From the NCBI GenBank assembly GCA_034211175.1, contig JAXHUH010000076.1, positions 1-59,229 on the forward strand: a stretch of DNA of 59,229 bases, read 5' to 3'. Positions within the stretch are counted from its first letter, which is position 1, and the number at the start of each line of letters is the position of its first letter. The notes beneath the pieces are model-generated. The model was not told the DNA's origin. It saw nothing but the letters and a program-made list of their open reading frames with translations, and searched no databases. Position numbers and translations under genes: made by a program. This document shows positions 42,115-50,509 of this stretch, piece after piece. Source of the DNA: JAXHUH01 sp034211175. GTDB taxonomy: Bacteria > Actinomycetota > Acidimicrobiia > Acidimicrobiales > CAIXPF01.

Positions 42115-43014
42115 ATGACCTCCCAGCTCCTCCTCGGCGGCCTCCTCCTCGCCGGCGCCGCTGGCCTCACCTGGCGGGCGATGCGGCCGGGCACGGCGGC
42201 GAACGCCGCGGTCGACGCACCGGCGGCGACCGATCTGCGGGACCTGCAGATGGCGGCCCCGGCGACCGAGCGGCTCCTGCGCCCCGGCGCCGACGCGATC
42301 GTCCGCCGTCTGCACCGCCTCGCCCCCGCGTCGGCCCGGGCCGGGCTGGCCACGAAGATCGCGACCTCCGGGCTGACCGGGCGGGTCGACGTCGATCAGC
42401 TCGTCGGCCTCAAGATCATCGGCACGGTCCTCGGCACGGCGCTCGGCGTGCTCTTCTTCGCCAGCGTCGGCGGCCTGCTCGGCCTGGTGCTCGCCGCGGT
42501 GTTCGTCGCCGGCGGCTGGAAGGGCGTCGACCTCGTGCTGGCGCACCGCACCGATGCCCGTCGGGAGGCGATCGCCGACGACCTGCCCGACGTCCTCGAC
42601 CAGCTGGCGATCGCGGTCGGCGCCGGGCTCGGCCTCGAGGCGGCCATGCTGCGGGTGAGCCGGACCCACGACGGCCCCCTCGCCGACGACATCGGACGCG
42701 CCATCCAGGACGTCCGCCTCGGATCGTCGCGCCGCGAAGCGCTCGACCGCCTCGCCGAGCGGGGCGGCCACCGCGACGTCCGCCGGTTCGTCCGGGCGCT
42801 GCGCCAGGCCGAGACGACCGGTGCGCCGCTGACGAAGGTGCTGAAGACCCAGGCCGCGGAGCATCGCGAGAAGCGCCGCCAGCGAGCCGAGGAGCGGGCG
42901 ATGGGCCTGCCGGTGAAGATGATCTTCCCGCTCGTCGCCACGATCCTGCCCGCGCTGTTCATCGTGATCCTCGGCCCGGCGGTGCTCCGCCTCGCCGAGG
43001 CCGGACTGGCGTGA
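42115..43014 (+). CDS. tadC: Tad pilus membrane platform protein TadC
   Basis: A 299-residue T2SSF-family membrane protein paralogous to TadB. The T2SSF domain reads DDLPDVLDQLAIAVGAGLGLEAAMLRVSRTHDGPLADDI and RALRQAETTGAPLTKVLKTQAAEHREKRRQRAEERAMGLPVKMIFPL, with membrane segments at the N-terminus, near 100-125 and at the end. It pairs with TadB in the assembly platform. It starts 15 bp after tadB with GGGGCG upstream, and its stop overlaps the tadE GTG. Confidence 0.92.
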   Translation: MTSQLLLGGLLLAGAAGLTWRAMRPGTAANAAVDAPAATDLRDLQMAAPATERLLRPGADAIVRRLHRLAPASARAGLATKIATSGLTGRVDVDQLVGLKIIGTVLGTALGVLFFASVGGLLGLVLAAVFVAGGWKGVDLVLAHRTDARREAIADDLPDVLDQLAIAVGAGLGLEAAMLRVSRTHDGPLADDIGRAIQDVRLGSSRREALDRLAERGGHRDVRRFVRALRQAETTGAPLTKVLKTQAAEHREKRRQRAEERAMGLPVKMIFPLVATILPALFIVILGPAVLRLAEAGLA

Positions 43015-43613
43015 GGTCCCCGACGATGCTGCGACGCCTCCATCACCTGCTCCGGCGCCGGGCCCGCGACGAGCGCGGCGCCACCGCCGTCGAGACGGCG
43101 CTCGTGCTGCCGATCCTGCTGATCCTGTGCTTCGGGATCATCGAGGGCGGCCTGCTGTTCCGCAACGCCCACACGATCACCGCGTCGGTCCGCTCCGGCG
43201 CCCGCACCGCGGTGGCGCTTCCCCGCCACGACGGCTACCAGGAGGCCGCGGCCAACGCCGCGGCCGCCGCACTCGGCTCCATTCCCGCCGACGCGGTCGA
43301 CACCCTCACGATCTACCGGGCCGACCCCGGCACCGGGCGGCCGGTCAGCGGCGGGTTCGAGACCTGCACCACGAGCTGCTGGCGGTTCACGTGGGACGAG
43401 GGCTCCCGCTCGTTCGTGCCGGTGCTCGGGACCGCCTGGCCGGCTGCCGATCAATCGGCATGCGGCGACGAGGCCCACACCGACTACCTGGGCGTCTACG
43501 TCCGGGGCCACTACGACTGGGTCACCGGCTTCTTCGGCGACGCCCGAGACATCACCGCCAACACCGTGATGCGCCTCGAGCCGCTGCCGCTGTCGGTCGC
43601 GTGCCACTCGTGA
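43011..43613 (+). CDS. tadE: TadE-like pseudopilin
   Basis: A 200-residue minor pilin-like protein. After a basic leader comes RGATAVETALVLPILLILCFGIIEGG, the TadE motif with Glu in the processed helix. The 150-residue globular part is exposed and contains four Cys (CTTSC, ACGD, ACHS), enough for two disulfides. It is presumed to initiate or cap the pilus. GTG 43011 overlaps the tadC stop, and its stop overlaps the next GTG. Confidence 0.88.
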   Translation: MRSPTMLRRLHHLLRRRARDERGATAVETALVLPILLILCFGIIEGGLLFRNAHTITASVRSGARTAVALPRHDGYQEAAANAAAAALGSIPADAVDTLTIYRADPGTGRPVSGGFETCTTSCWRFTWDEGSRSFVPVLGTAWPAADQSACGDEAHTDYLGVYVRGHYDWVTGFFGDARDITANTVMRLEPLPLSVACHS

Positions 43614-45337
43614 GCGCCACGGCCCGCCCGAGCGCGGCGGCGCCGGCAACCCGTTGCGGCTCCGACGCCGGCGTCGCGCTCGTGTGGGTGGCGTTGCTCA
43701 TCGGTGTGCTGCTGTCGATGGCCGGCTTCGCCATCGACGTCGGCCGCTGGTACCTCGAGTCGGGCCGCATCCAGAACGCCGCCGACGCCGCCGCGCTCGG
43801 CGGGGTCGTGTTCATGCCCGGCGACCCGGCCGAGGCGTCCGCGGTCGCCCACCGGATCGCGTCGGACCACGGGTACGACGGCGGCGAGGTCGCCGTGGAG
43901 GAGGGGTCGTCCCCGGGCCAGCTCCGGGTCACGATCGACCACGAGGTCTCGAACTGGTTCGCGGCGCTCGTCGGCGTCGACACGACGACGATCACGGAGA
44001 CCGCGGTCGCCGAGTACGTCGGGCCGGTCCCGATGGGCAGCCCCGACAACGAGCTCGGCAACGACCCCGAGCGCGACGGCGACCAACCCGACCTGTTCGT
44101 CGGCATCGCCGGGCCCGAGAACTCCAAGCGCAACGGCGACCGCTACCAGACGACGCGCTGCAGCTCCGGGGACACCCGGTGCTCGGGCGGCGCCAACACC
44201 GAGTACACCCAGGCCGGCTACACCTACGCCGTGCGGGTGTCGTCGGTGAGCAGTGAGCCGCTGCGCATCCAGGTCTACGACCCCGCGTGGGTCGAGCTCG
44301 GCAACAACTGCGACCGTGGCATGCCGTCGTCCACGCAGCGGGCCGCGCTCGCCGCCCTCGACGAGGCCGCGCACGGGCTGCCCGACGGCTGGTTCGACGA
44401 CGCCGAGGAGCGCTACCGGCCGGGCCGGACGTTCTGGTGCACCGGCGACAACATGGCCGGCTCGACCGACCAGCGGACGTCCTACGTCGTCCGGGCGCCC
44501 GACGAGACCCCGTGGCGCGACGACGACAACCCGATCATCGACACCGCCACCTGCCGGCCGACGACCATGCCGTCGTGGCGTCTGTCGGACTCGACCGCCC
44601 ACGACATGCTCCACCCGACGGCGGGGCCGGCGGACGGGCAGTGGGTCGTCGACCCCGACGACGACGAGTGGACCTTCGCCGAGGTCTTCCGCCGTTGGGT
44701 GACCGTGTGCGAGGTCCCGGCGTCGCAGGTCCACCTCGGCGACTACCTCGTCCAGATCCGCACCAACGCGTCACCGGGTTCACCGACCGCGTACGACGCC
44801 TCGGTGCGGACGTCGGGGCAGAACTTCTTCTCCCTGCGGGCCGGCATGGCCTCGGGCGAAGGCGTCACCGGCGACGGCGTGGCGCTGTTCGGGCGGGGAC
44901 GGATGGCCATCTACGCCAACGTGCCCGGCGCCGACACCAGCTTCACCCTGGCCCGGGTCCTGCCCGCGCCCCGCGACCGGACCCTGATCGTCGAGATGTT
45001 CGACGTCGGCGACGCCGCGGCCAACGGCTCCATCCGGGTGCTGCCGCCGGCGGACGCCAACCTCGGCTCGTTCAGCGACTGCAACTTCGAGCGTGACGGG
45101 GGCGGGAGCCTCACCGTGAACGCCGACACGTGCACGCTGTCGAACGTGCGGGCGTCCAACGGGTACAACGGCCGGACCGTCACCGTCGAGGTCCCGATCC
45201 CGGCGGGCTACGACTGCGCCGAGACGAGCCCGACCGGCTGCTGGGTCACGCTCCTCGCCGACTTCCCGTCCGAGATCACCGACTTCACGACCTGGAGCGC
45301 GTCGATCGACGGCGACCCGGTCCGCCTGGTCGAGTAG
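43610..45337 (+). CDS. tadG: TadG-like pilus-associated protein
   Basis: A 575-residue protein. Residues 20-55 hold the Tad_N helix (GVALVWVALLIGVLLSMAGFAIDVGRWYLESGRIQNAADAAALGG) that anchors or assembles it at the membrane. The large exported part has about ten Cys spread over 400 residues, many acidic patches and beta-type segments near the end (FTLARVLPAPRDRTLIVEMFDVGD). It has no von Willebrand domain motif that I can see. It is longer than most actinobacterial TadG proteins and is a candidate adhesin or tip component. It is the last gene of the coupled tad operon. Confidence 0.8.
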   Translation: MSATARPSAAAPATRCGSDAGVALVWVALLIGVLLSMAGFAIDVGRWYLESGRIQNAADAAALGGVVFMPGDPAEASAVAHRIASDHGYDGGEVAVEEGSSPGQLRVTIDHEVSNWFAALVGVDTTTITETAVAEYVGPVPMGSPDNELGNDPERDGDQPDLFVGIAGPENSKRNGDRYQTTRCSSGDTRCSGGANTEYTQAGYTYAVRVSSVSSEPLRIQVYDPAWVELGNNCDRGMPSSTQRAALAALDEAAHGLPDGWFDDAEERYRPGRTFWCTGDNMAGSTDQRTSYVVRAPDETPWRDDDNPIIDTATCRPTTMPSWRLSDSTAHDMLHPTAGPADGQWVVDPDDDEWTFAEVFRRWVTVCEVPASQVHLGDYLVQIRTNASPGSPTAYDASVRTSGQNFFSLRAGMASGEGVTGDGVALFGRGRMAIYANVPGADTSFTLARVLPAPRDRTLIVEMFDVGDAAANGSIRVLPPADANLGSFSDCNFERDGGGSLTVNADTCTLSNVRASNGYNGRTVTVEVPIPAGYDCAETSPTGCWVTLLADFPSEITDFTTWSASIDGDPVRLVE

Positions 45338-45341
45338 GCGA

Positions 45342-45355
45342 GCGGCCGCGGCCGC
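45342..45355. terminator. GC palindrome between convergent genes
   Basis: GCGGCCGCGGCCGC lies in the 22-bp gap between the tadG stop and the end of the redoxin gene. It is a perfect palindrome and could stop transcripts from both sides, though it leaves little loop. Confidence 0.35.
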
Positions 45356-45359
45356 CGGT

Positions 45360-46019
45360 TCAGGCCGCGGTGAGGGCCTCGAGGCGCTCGGTCAGCTCGC
45401 CGGCGTCGTACGACGCCGTGATGACCTCGATCTCGCCGCTGTCGTCGATGAACGCGAAGGTCGGCTGGGACACGACCTCGAAGCGCTCCCAGATCGAGCC
45501 GTCGACGTCGGCCAGGTGCTCGAAGCCGCCGGTGCCGGTCTCCTCCACGAACGCCTCCATGTCCTCGAGCGGCCCCCGGCTGGCCACCCCGATGAACGGG
45601 ACCTCGCCCTCGAACGCCTCGACGACCTCGACCACATCGGGCGCCTCGGCCCGACAGATCGTGCACCACGGCGCCCAGAACCACAGGACGGCGTCGCGAC
45701 CGGACAGGTCGGCGCCCGAGAACGACCCACCGCTGAGGAGCTCGCCGTCGAACGCCAGCAGCTCGTTGGCCACGCCGTCCGGGGCGTCGTCGGCGGCGCC
45801 GGCGTCGCCGTCCGCAGCGTCCCCGTCCTCGCTCGCCGCGGTTGCCTCGTCGGCGTCGGAACCGTCGTCCCCGTCGGTGCCGGTCACCTCGCCGGTGTCG
45901 GCGGTTGCCGCATCGTCGGCCCCGGTGGCCTCCGCGGCCGGATCGTCATCGTCCCCGCACGCAGCGAGGGTGGACAGGAGCAACGCCGCCGCGACGGCGC
46001 CGAGCACTCGGCTTCGCAT
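45360..46019 (-). CDS. TlpA-like redoxin lipoprotein
   Basis: A 219-residue exported thioredoxin-fold protein. The leader MRSRVLGAVAAALLLSTLAAC ends in a lipobox (Cys21), followed by an acidic Asp/Ala/Glu-rich linker of about 60 residues. The redox centre is FWAPWCTICRAEAP, and QPTFAFID supplies the cis-Pro loop. It should form or rearrange disulfides on the cell surface. ATG 46019 follows GGGGGT. It converges on tadG and lies between tad genes, whose exported TadE and TadG products are Cys-rich, so they are likely clients; this is inference. Confidence 0.87.
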   Translation of the reverse strand: MRSRVLGAVAAALLLSTLAACGDDDDPAAEATGADDAATADTGEVTGTDGDDGSDADEATAASEDGDAADGDAGAADDAPDGVANELLAFDGELLSGGSFSGADLSGRDAVLWFWAPWCTICRAEAPDVVEVVEAFEGEVPFIGVASRGPLEDMEAFVEETGTGGFEHLADVDGSIWERFEVVSQPTFAFIDDSGEIEVITASYDAGELTERLEALTAA

Positions 46020-46309
46020 GACCCCCGAACCCGGCGGCCGCACACACCATTCCCACTCGGTGGCCCGGGCTCGATGCGCCGGTCGACGACATCATGAGGA
46101 AGCGGTGGCCCGACTCGTCGTGTCTTGATCTTCGCTTGATCCTGAACCGACCGCTAACACCGTTGCTTCCCCCACCCGGGTGAGGTCATGGGCGAAATGA
46201 CTCCCCGGTGCTCCCCCGTTCAGGGGTAGGAAGGATCAAGGTGCCGGGCGACAGTTGATCCAACGCAGAACACACCCCCGCTCTGCCGCACGATCAGGAG
46301 ACCCCACCG
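46020..46309 (+). promoter_or_regulatory. Upstream region of the pilin-like gene with TTGATC motifs
   Basis: About 290 bp without a gene. CTTGATC occurs at 46124-46130 and 46135-46141, GGATCAAG (its complement) at 46233-46240, and TTGATCC at 46255-46261: four copies of one motif in 140 bp, which suggests an operator for a dedicated regulator. CCCC-GTTCA-GGGG near 46213-46226 can form a small stem. No convincing -35/-10 pair was found. Confidence 0.4.
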
Positions 46310-46483
46310 ATGCGCAACCTCCTCGCCTCCATCATCGAGACCGTCCTCCGCTCCGAGCAGGGCTCGGCCACGGCGACCTACGGCATGGTCGTCGCCATCG
46401 CCGGCGCCGTCCTCATGACCCTCGTGACCCTCCTCGGCGCCCAGATGTCCGAGGTCGTCGCCACCCTCTCGCTCGGCGCCTGA
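46310..46483 (+). CDS. Flp-like small pilin lacking Glu+5
   Basis: A 57-residue protein: leader MRNLLASIIETVLRSEQG, then SATATYGMVVAIAGAVLMTLVTLLGAQ. The layout copies that of the Flp pilin in this locus (acidic-Gly cleavage site, Tyr at +6, hydrophobic helix), but position +5 is Thr rather than Glu. Glu+5 normally directs processing and assembly, so this may be a minor or regulatory pilin. AGGAG nine bases upstream supports the start. It has its own upstream region and a hairpin after the stop, and lies outside the coupled operon. Confidence 0.75.
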   Translation: MRNLLASIIETVLRSEQGSATATYGMVVAIAGAVLMTLVTLLGAQMSEVVATLSLGA

Positions 46484-46499
46484 ACCGCCGGCCGACCAC

Positions 46500-46516
46500 T
46501 CCGCCGCACCGGCGGA
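46500..46516. terminator. Hairpin terminator between convergent genes
   Basis: TCCGCCG (46500-46506) and CGGCGGA (46510-46516) form a 7-bp perfect stem with a three-base loop, 16 bp after the pilin-like stop and 9 bp before the end of the glycosidase gene. Confidence 0.6.
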
Positions 46517-46525
46517 ACGGCCCCC

Positions 46526-49039
46526 TCAGCCCTCGCCGGGATCGACCGTGAGCGTCTCCCGGGCCCGGATGTCCCGAGAGGACACGCCGACGAGGATCTC
46601 GAACTCCCCCGGCTCCAGCCACCAACGTGACCCGGCCGGGTCCCAGGCGGAGAAGGCCCTCGGCCCCAACCGCACCGTCACCCGCTCGGACGCCGCGGGT
46701 TCCAGTTCGACCTTCACGAAGCCGCCGAGCTCCTTCACCGGCCGCTGCAGGGTCGACTCGACGTCCGCCACGTAGACCTGGACGACCTCCCGGCCCCGGC
46801 GCCCGCCGGTGTTGGTGACGGTCACCGACACGTCGAACGTCGCCGCCGCCACCTCGCTCACCTCGAGACCACCGAGCTCGAAGCTCGTGGTGCTCAGCCC
46901 GTGACCGAAGCAGAACAGCGGCGCCACGTCCTTGGCGTCGTAGTAGCGGTACCCGATGTGGACCCCCTCGCCGTAGAGGATCCGATGGTTCTCCCCCGGC
47001 CACCCGGGGAACGTCGGAGCATCCTCCGGCCGCACCGGGAAGGTCGTCGGCAACCGCCCGCCCGGGTCGACGTCCCCACACAGCACGTCGGCCAGCGCTT
47101 CTCCGAGCTCCTGGCCCGGGTACCACGCCATCAGCACCGCGTCGACCTGGTCGACCCAGTCCATGCGGACCGGGCTGCCGGCGTTCACGACGACGATCGT
47201 GCGGTCCGACACCGCGGCGACCCGCTCGATCAGCTCGTCCTGGGGGTGGGGCAGCGAGAGCGACACCCGGTCGGAGCCCTCGGTCTCCCAGTCGGGGTCG
47301 AGCCCGACGACCACGATCGCCAGGTCGGCCTCGTGCGCGGCCCCGACCGCCCGGTCGAGGAGGTCGGTGGGCCCCGGCGGGGCGAGCCCGACCCGCAGCC
47401 CCATCAGCGAGGCCCGCTCGACCTGTTGCTCGACGACGAGGTGGCGGGCCTCCCCGGCCTCCAGGTCGACGGTGCCGCGCACCTCGGTCGTGCCGTTGGA
47501 GAAGAAGGTCGGCCCCGGCACCGGTGCCGACCAGTTGTCGCACACCAGCTCCCCGTCGACGAAGAGGCGGCTCGGCCCGACCGAGGCCAGCCCCACGGTG
47601 TGGCGACCGTCGACGTCGGCCACGACCATCGCCTCGGACCGGACCGACACCTCGCGGTCACCGGCCCCGTCGCCGTCGCCGTCATCGTGGTCACCGCGGG
47701 CCGCGAGAGCGTCGATCACCTTCGTCGGGACCCGGTGGGCGGTGAACGACAGCCGGGGGCCCCGCTCGACGGTCACCGGCTCGCCGGTCGGCTCCGCACC
47801 GAGGTACCAGCCGCGGGTCACCGCGTCACCCGGGCTGAGGTTGCCGGGCAGCGGGCGCAGCTGGCGGGAGCGGAGGTGGGGCACGTACCGGCGGGCATCG
47901 CAGCCGGGTTCGTGGAACACGACGACGTCGTCGCCGAAGCGGGCGGTGAGCGCGTCGAGCGGTGAGGAGATCCGGTGGGGGAACACGGCGGAGCTCCCGC
48001 CGCCCTGGATCTGGCCCCGCTCGGCGTTCGGCCCGATGATCGCCACCTTCGAGATGGTCGCGACGTCGACGGGCACGAGGGCGTCGGTGTTCTTCAGCAG
48101 CACCATCGACGACGACGCCGCCTCCCGGGCCAGCGCCCGGTGCCCGGGGTCGTCGACCGCGACCGCCGTGCGCCGCTCGGTCTCGTCGATGGCCCCGGTC
48201 CGCACCGCGAGGCGCAGCAGCCGCCGCACCTTGTCGTCGATCGTCGTCTCGTCGACCGCACCGGAGCGCACCGCGTCGAGGAGCTTCGGCCCCCAGTGCT
48301 GCGGCGGTCCCGGCATCTCCAGGTCGAGCCCCGCGCGCGCGGGGCCGACCGTGTCGTAGGTGCCGTGCCAGTCGCTCATGACCAGGCCATCGAAGCCCCA
48401 CTCGTCCTTGAGCAGATCGGTCAGGAGCCACCGGCTCGACGCCGCGTGGGTCCCGTTGATCCGGTTGTACGCGGACATGACCGTCCACACACCGGCGTCG
48501 ACCGCGGGCTCGAACGGGCGGAGGTAGAGCTCGCGCAACGGCCGGTCCTCGACGTCCGACGACGCCTCGTGGCGCTCGAACTCGGCGTCGTTGCACACGA
48601 GGTGCTTGGCGCAGGCGGCCACCCCCTCGGCCTGCACGCCGGCGACGTACGCGACGGCCAGCCGGGCGGCGAGCTCGGGGTCCTCGGAGAAGCACTCGAA
48701 GTTGCGGCCCGCGAGCGGCGAGCGGTGCAGGTTGAGCGTGGGCCCGAGGAGCACGTGGGCGCCCTTGGTGCGGGCCTCCTCGGCGATGGCGCCCGCGACC
48801 CGACCCACGAGGTCGACGTCCCAGGTGGCGCCCAGCGCGGTGCCCACCGGGAACGACGCGGCGGTCGTGCGGGCCGCGAGGTCACCGCCGCGGGCGCCGT
48901 TGGGCCCATCGGTGGTCACGACCGACCCGATCCCGAGCCGGGGCACGGGCGCGCTGGCCCACGTGTCCACGCCCGAGCAGAGCATCACCTTCTCCTCGAG
49001 CGTGAGCCCTTCGACCAGCGCCTCGATCCGCTCCTCCAT
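46526..49039 (-). CDS. GH3-family beta-glycosidase
   Basis: An 837-residue glycoside hydrolase family 3 enzyme. The (beta/alpha)8 domain has TDGPNG, GPTLNLHRSPLAGRNFECFSEDP, AKHLVCND and the nucleophile motif VMSDWHGTYD (Asp near 222). The second domain follows (SSMVLLKNT, WETEGSDRVSLSLP), interrupted at about 385-560 by a PA14-like insert, and a fibronectin-III-like domain ends the protein. No signal peptide is visible, so it acts in the cytosol on imported glucosides or similar; specificity is not readable. ATG 49039 lies 6 nt after TAGAAC, suggesting leaderless translation. No transporter is adjacent. Confidence 0.92.
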   Translation of the reverse strand: MEERIEALVEGLTLEEKVMLCSGVDTWASAPVPRLGIGSVVTTDGPNGARGGDLAARTTAASFPVGTALGATWDVDLVGRVAGAIAEEARTKGAHVLLGPTLNLHRSPLAGRNFECFSEDPELAARLAVAYVAGVQAEGVAACAKHLVCNDAEFERHEASSDVEDRPLRELYLRPFEPAVDAGVWTVMSAYNRINGTHAASSRWLLTDLLKDEWGFDGLVMSDWHGTYDTVGPARAGLDLEMPGPPQHWGPKLLDAVRSGAVDETTIDDKVRRLLRLAVRTGAIDETERRTAVAVDDPGHRALAREAASSSMVLLKNTDALVPVDVATISKVAIIGPNAERGQIQGGGSSAVFPHRISSPLDALTARFGDDVVVFHEPGCDARRYVPHLRSRQLRPLPGNLSPGDAVTRGWYLGAEPTGEPVTVERGPRLSFTAHRVPTKVIDALAARGDHDDGDGDGAGDREVSVRSEAMVVADVDGRHTVGLASVGPSRLFVDGELVCDNWSAPVPGPTFFSNGTTEVRGTVDLEAGEARHLVVEQQVERASLMGLRVGLAPPGPTDLLDRAVGAAHEADLAIVVVGLDPDWETEGSDRVSLSLPHPQDELIERVAAVSDRTIVVVNAGSPVRMDWVDQVDAVLMAWYPGQELGEALADVLCGDVDPGGRLPTTFPVRPEDAPTFPGWPGENHRILYGEGVHIGYRYYDAKDVAPLFCFGHGLSTTSFELGGLEVSEVAAATFDVSVTVTNTGGRRGREVVQVYVADVESTLQRPVKELGGFVKVELEPAASERVTVRLGPRAFSAWDPAGSRWWLEPGEFEILVGVSSRDIRARETLTVDPGEG

Positions 49040-49409
49040 GGGAGTGTTCTAGTCGCCGACGACCGACGGGCCGGCCCACGACGACCACCACCCCCCGACG
49101 ACGCGCGTTCAGTACCCAGGAGCGCGCGCTGCGGAGCAATTCGGTGCACGGAATCCGGTTCTCCGCGTCGGCTCCGCAAGTGTTCTTCCGGACGGCGGGC
49201 GTTCGGCCACGCCGAGCGCTAGTATCTCGGTGACCGATCGGGCAGCCCACATCGGGACGCCCGATCAGGATCGAGTTTTCCGACCGGGCGGCTTCGGGGG
49301 TGGCCGCCCGGTCGGATCTCACCTCCCGGCGCCGCACCTCCCGGTTCGTTCCGACCGACCGCTGCAGCCCGACCGCACGGTACGGGCGCCGGGCCGGCGC
49401 CCGGCCCGC
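49040..49409. other. Intergenic region upstream of the glycosidase gene
   Basis: About 370 bp. The glycosidase promoter box TAGAAC (complement of 49046-49051) lies at the left end. The right half holds TAGTAT (49220-49225 region, plus strand) and two stable stems listed separately. No protein-coding gene is supported here. Confidence 0.4.
49236..49315. ncRNA. Two consecutive hairpins, candidate small RNA or terminator
   Basis: GATCGGGC and GCCCGATC form an 8-bp stem with a loop of about 15 bases (49236-49266). CCGACCGGGCGGC (49280-49292) pairs perfectly with GCCGCCCGGTCGG (49303-49315) over ten bases. On the plus strand a TAGTAT sequence ends shortly before the first stem and could start a roughly 80-nt RNA. 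On the minus strand the larger stem would end the parA unit, about 95 bp past its last stop. The two readings are not exclusive. Confidence 0.4.
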
Positions 49410-49703
49410 TCAGCCCTCGTCGGAGCGGCGCATCCGCAGGACGAGCACGAGCACCAGCGCGGCGACGACCGCCGCGGCGATCGCCTCGTTGCGGTGCTCG
49501 TCGAACCACCCGGGCGGCACCTCGGCCACCGGCGCGTCGCTCGGCAACTTCACCGGCGGTGGCGTGACCGCGGGGGCCTCGACCGTCCGGGGCGCCGCGT
49601 CGTCGTCGGTGTCGTCCGCACCGCCGAGGATGGCGTCGACGGGCGCGGCCCCGTCCGGCGACGGGCCGGGGCGGGGACGGGAGCGCTTCGGGTCGTACGT
49701 CAT
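49410..49703 (-). CDS. Small proline-rich protein with C-terminal membrane segment
   Basis: A 97-residue protein: basic and proline-rich start (MTYDPKRSRPRPGPSPDG), acidic Pro-rich middle, and one hydrophobic segment NEAIAAAVVAALVLVLVL at about 72-89, ending RMRRSDEG. It resembles a tail-anchored protein. The ATG overlaps the parA stop (ATGA), so the two are coupled and probably work together, for example as membrane anchor of the ParA-type ATPase. I recognise no family. Confidence 0.65.
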   Translation of the reverse strand: MTYDPKRSRPRPGPSPDGAAPVDAILGGADDTDDDAAPRTVEAPAVTPPPVKLPSDAPVAEVPPGWFDEHRNEAIAAAVVAALVLVLVLRMRRSDEG

Positions 49704-50509
49704 GACTCGCTCGGACCTCCGATCACAGAGCACAGGAGCTGGTCGAACTCGGAGCTCGCCTCGGGCGCACCCCGACGGGCGCCGAGCCCGTGGATCGGCA
49801 GCGACTGCGCCGACGCCTCGGTCACGGCCGCCCGCTGGTTGACCGTACCGAGGACGAGCCCGCCGTAGGTCTCGTCGAGCTGATCGGACCAGTAGCGGCT
49901 GTCGCGGGTGCGGGCGACGCGGTTCTTGACGATGCCACCGACGGCGGGAACCCCGCCGCGGCGCTCGCTGATGCGACGTACCGTGCGCAGGATCTGCTCG
50001 ACACCGTCGACCGCCCACGCGGCCGGCTCGGTGACCACCAGCGCCCTGGTCGCCGCGAACAGGCCGTTCACGGTGAGCAGTCCCAGGCTCGGCGGGCAGT
50101 CGACCAGGACGAGGTCGAAGCGGTCGCGCACGCCGTCGAGCGCGAGCGCCAGGCGGTCCTGGGCGCCGACCGGGTCGGCGGCGAGGCGGGGTTCCAGGGC
50201 GGCGAGCGACGGCGTCGACGGTGCGACCTGCACGACGGGGGCACTGGCGCCGTCGACGGAGTCCCACCCGGAGGGGACGAGGACGTCGGCGAGCGAGCCG
50301 GCGCGCTCCTGGACGAGGGCGGCCTCGATCGACGAGGGGCTCTCCCACACGCCGAGGCCGGTGGTCGCGTTCGCCTGGGGATCGATGTCGACGACCAGGA
50401 CGCTGCGACCCGAGCGCTGCGCAGCGGACGCGAGCCCGAGCGCAACGGTGGTCTTGCCAACTCCGCCCTTCTGGTTGACGAGGGCGATGACGCCGATCGG
50501 TGCTGCCAT
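49700..50509 (-). CDS. ParA/Soj-type ATPase, orphan
   Basis: A 269-residue ParA-superfamily ATPase. The deviant Walker A is NQKGGVGKTTVALGLA (about 12-27), with DIDPQANATTGLG and Walker B LVLVDCPPSLG. Such proteins form ATP-dependent dimers on DNA or membranes to position cargo. No ParB and no parS site are visible, so it is not the chromosomal partition system; positioning of another cargo is more likely. GGAGGGGG immediately precedes ATG 50509. The following small membrane protein overlaps it. It is divergent from the molybdoenzyme gene. Confidence 0.88.
   Translation of the reverse strand: MAAPIGVIALVNQKGGVGKTTVALGLASAAQRSGRSVLVVDIDPQANATTGLGVWESPSSIEAALVQERAGSLADVLVPSGWDSVDGASAPVVQVAPSTPSLAALEPRLAADPVGAQDRLALALDGVRDRFDLVLVDCPPSLGLLTVNGLFAATRALVVTEPAAWAVDGVEQILRTVRRISERRGGVPAVGGIVKNRVARTRDSRYWSDQLDETYGGLVLGTVNQRAAVTEASAQSLPIHGLGARRGAPEASSEFDQLLCSVIGGPSES

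Noticed and set aside
39919..42864. A 981-residue minus-strand frame across cpaF-tadC
   Set aside because: Antisense to three genes with unmistakable Tad family motifs; no start signal or domain.
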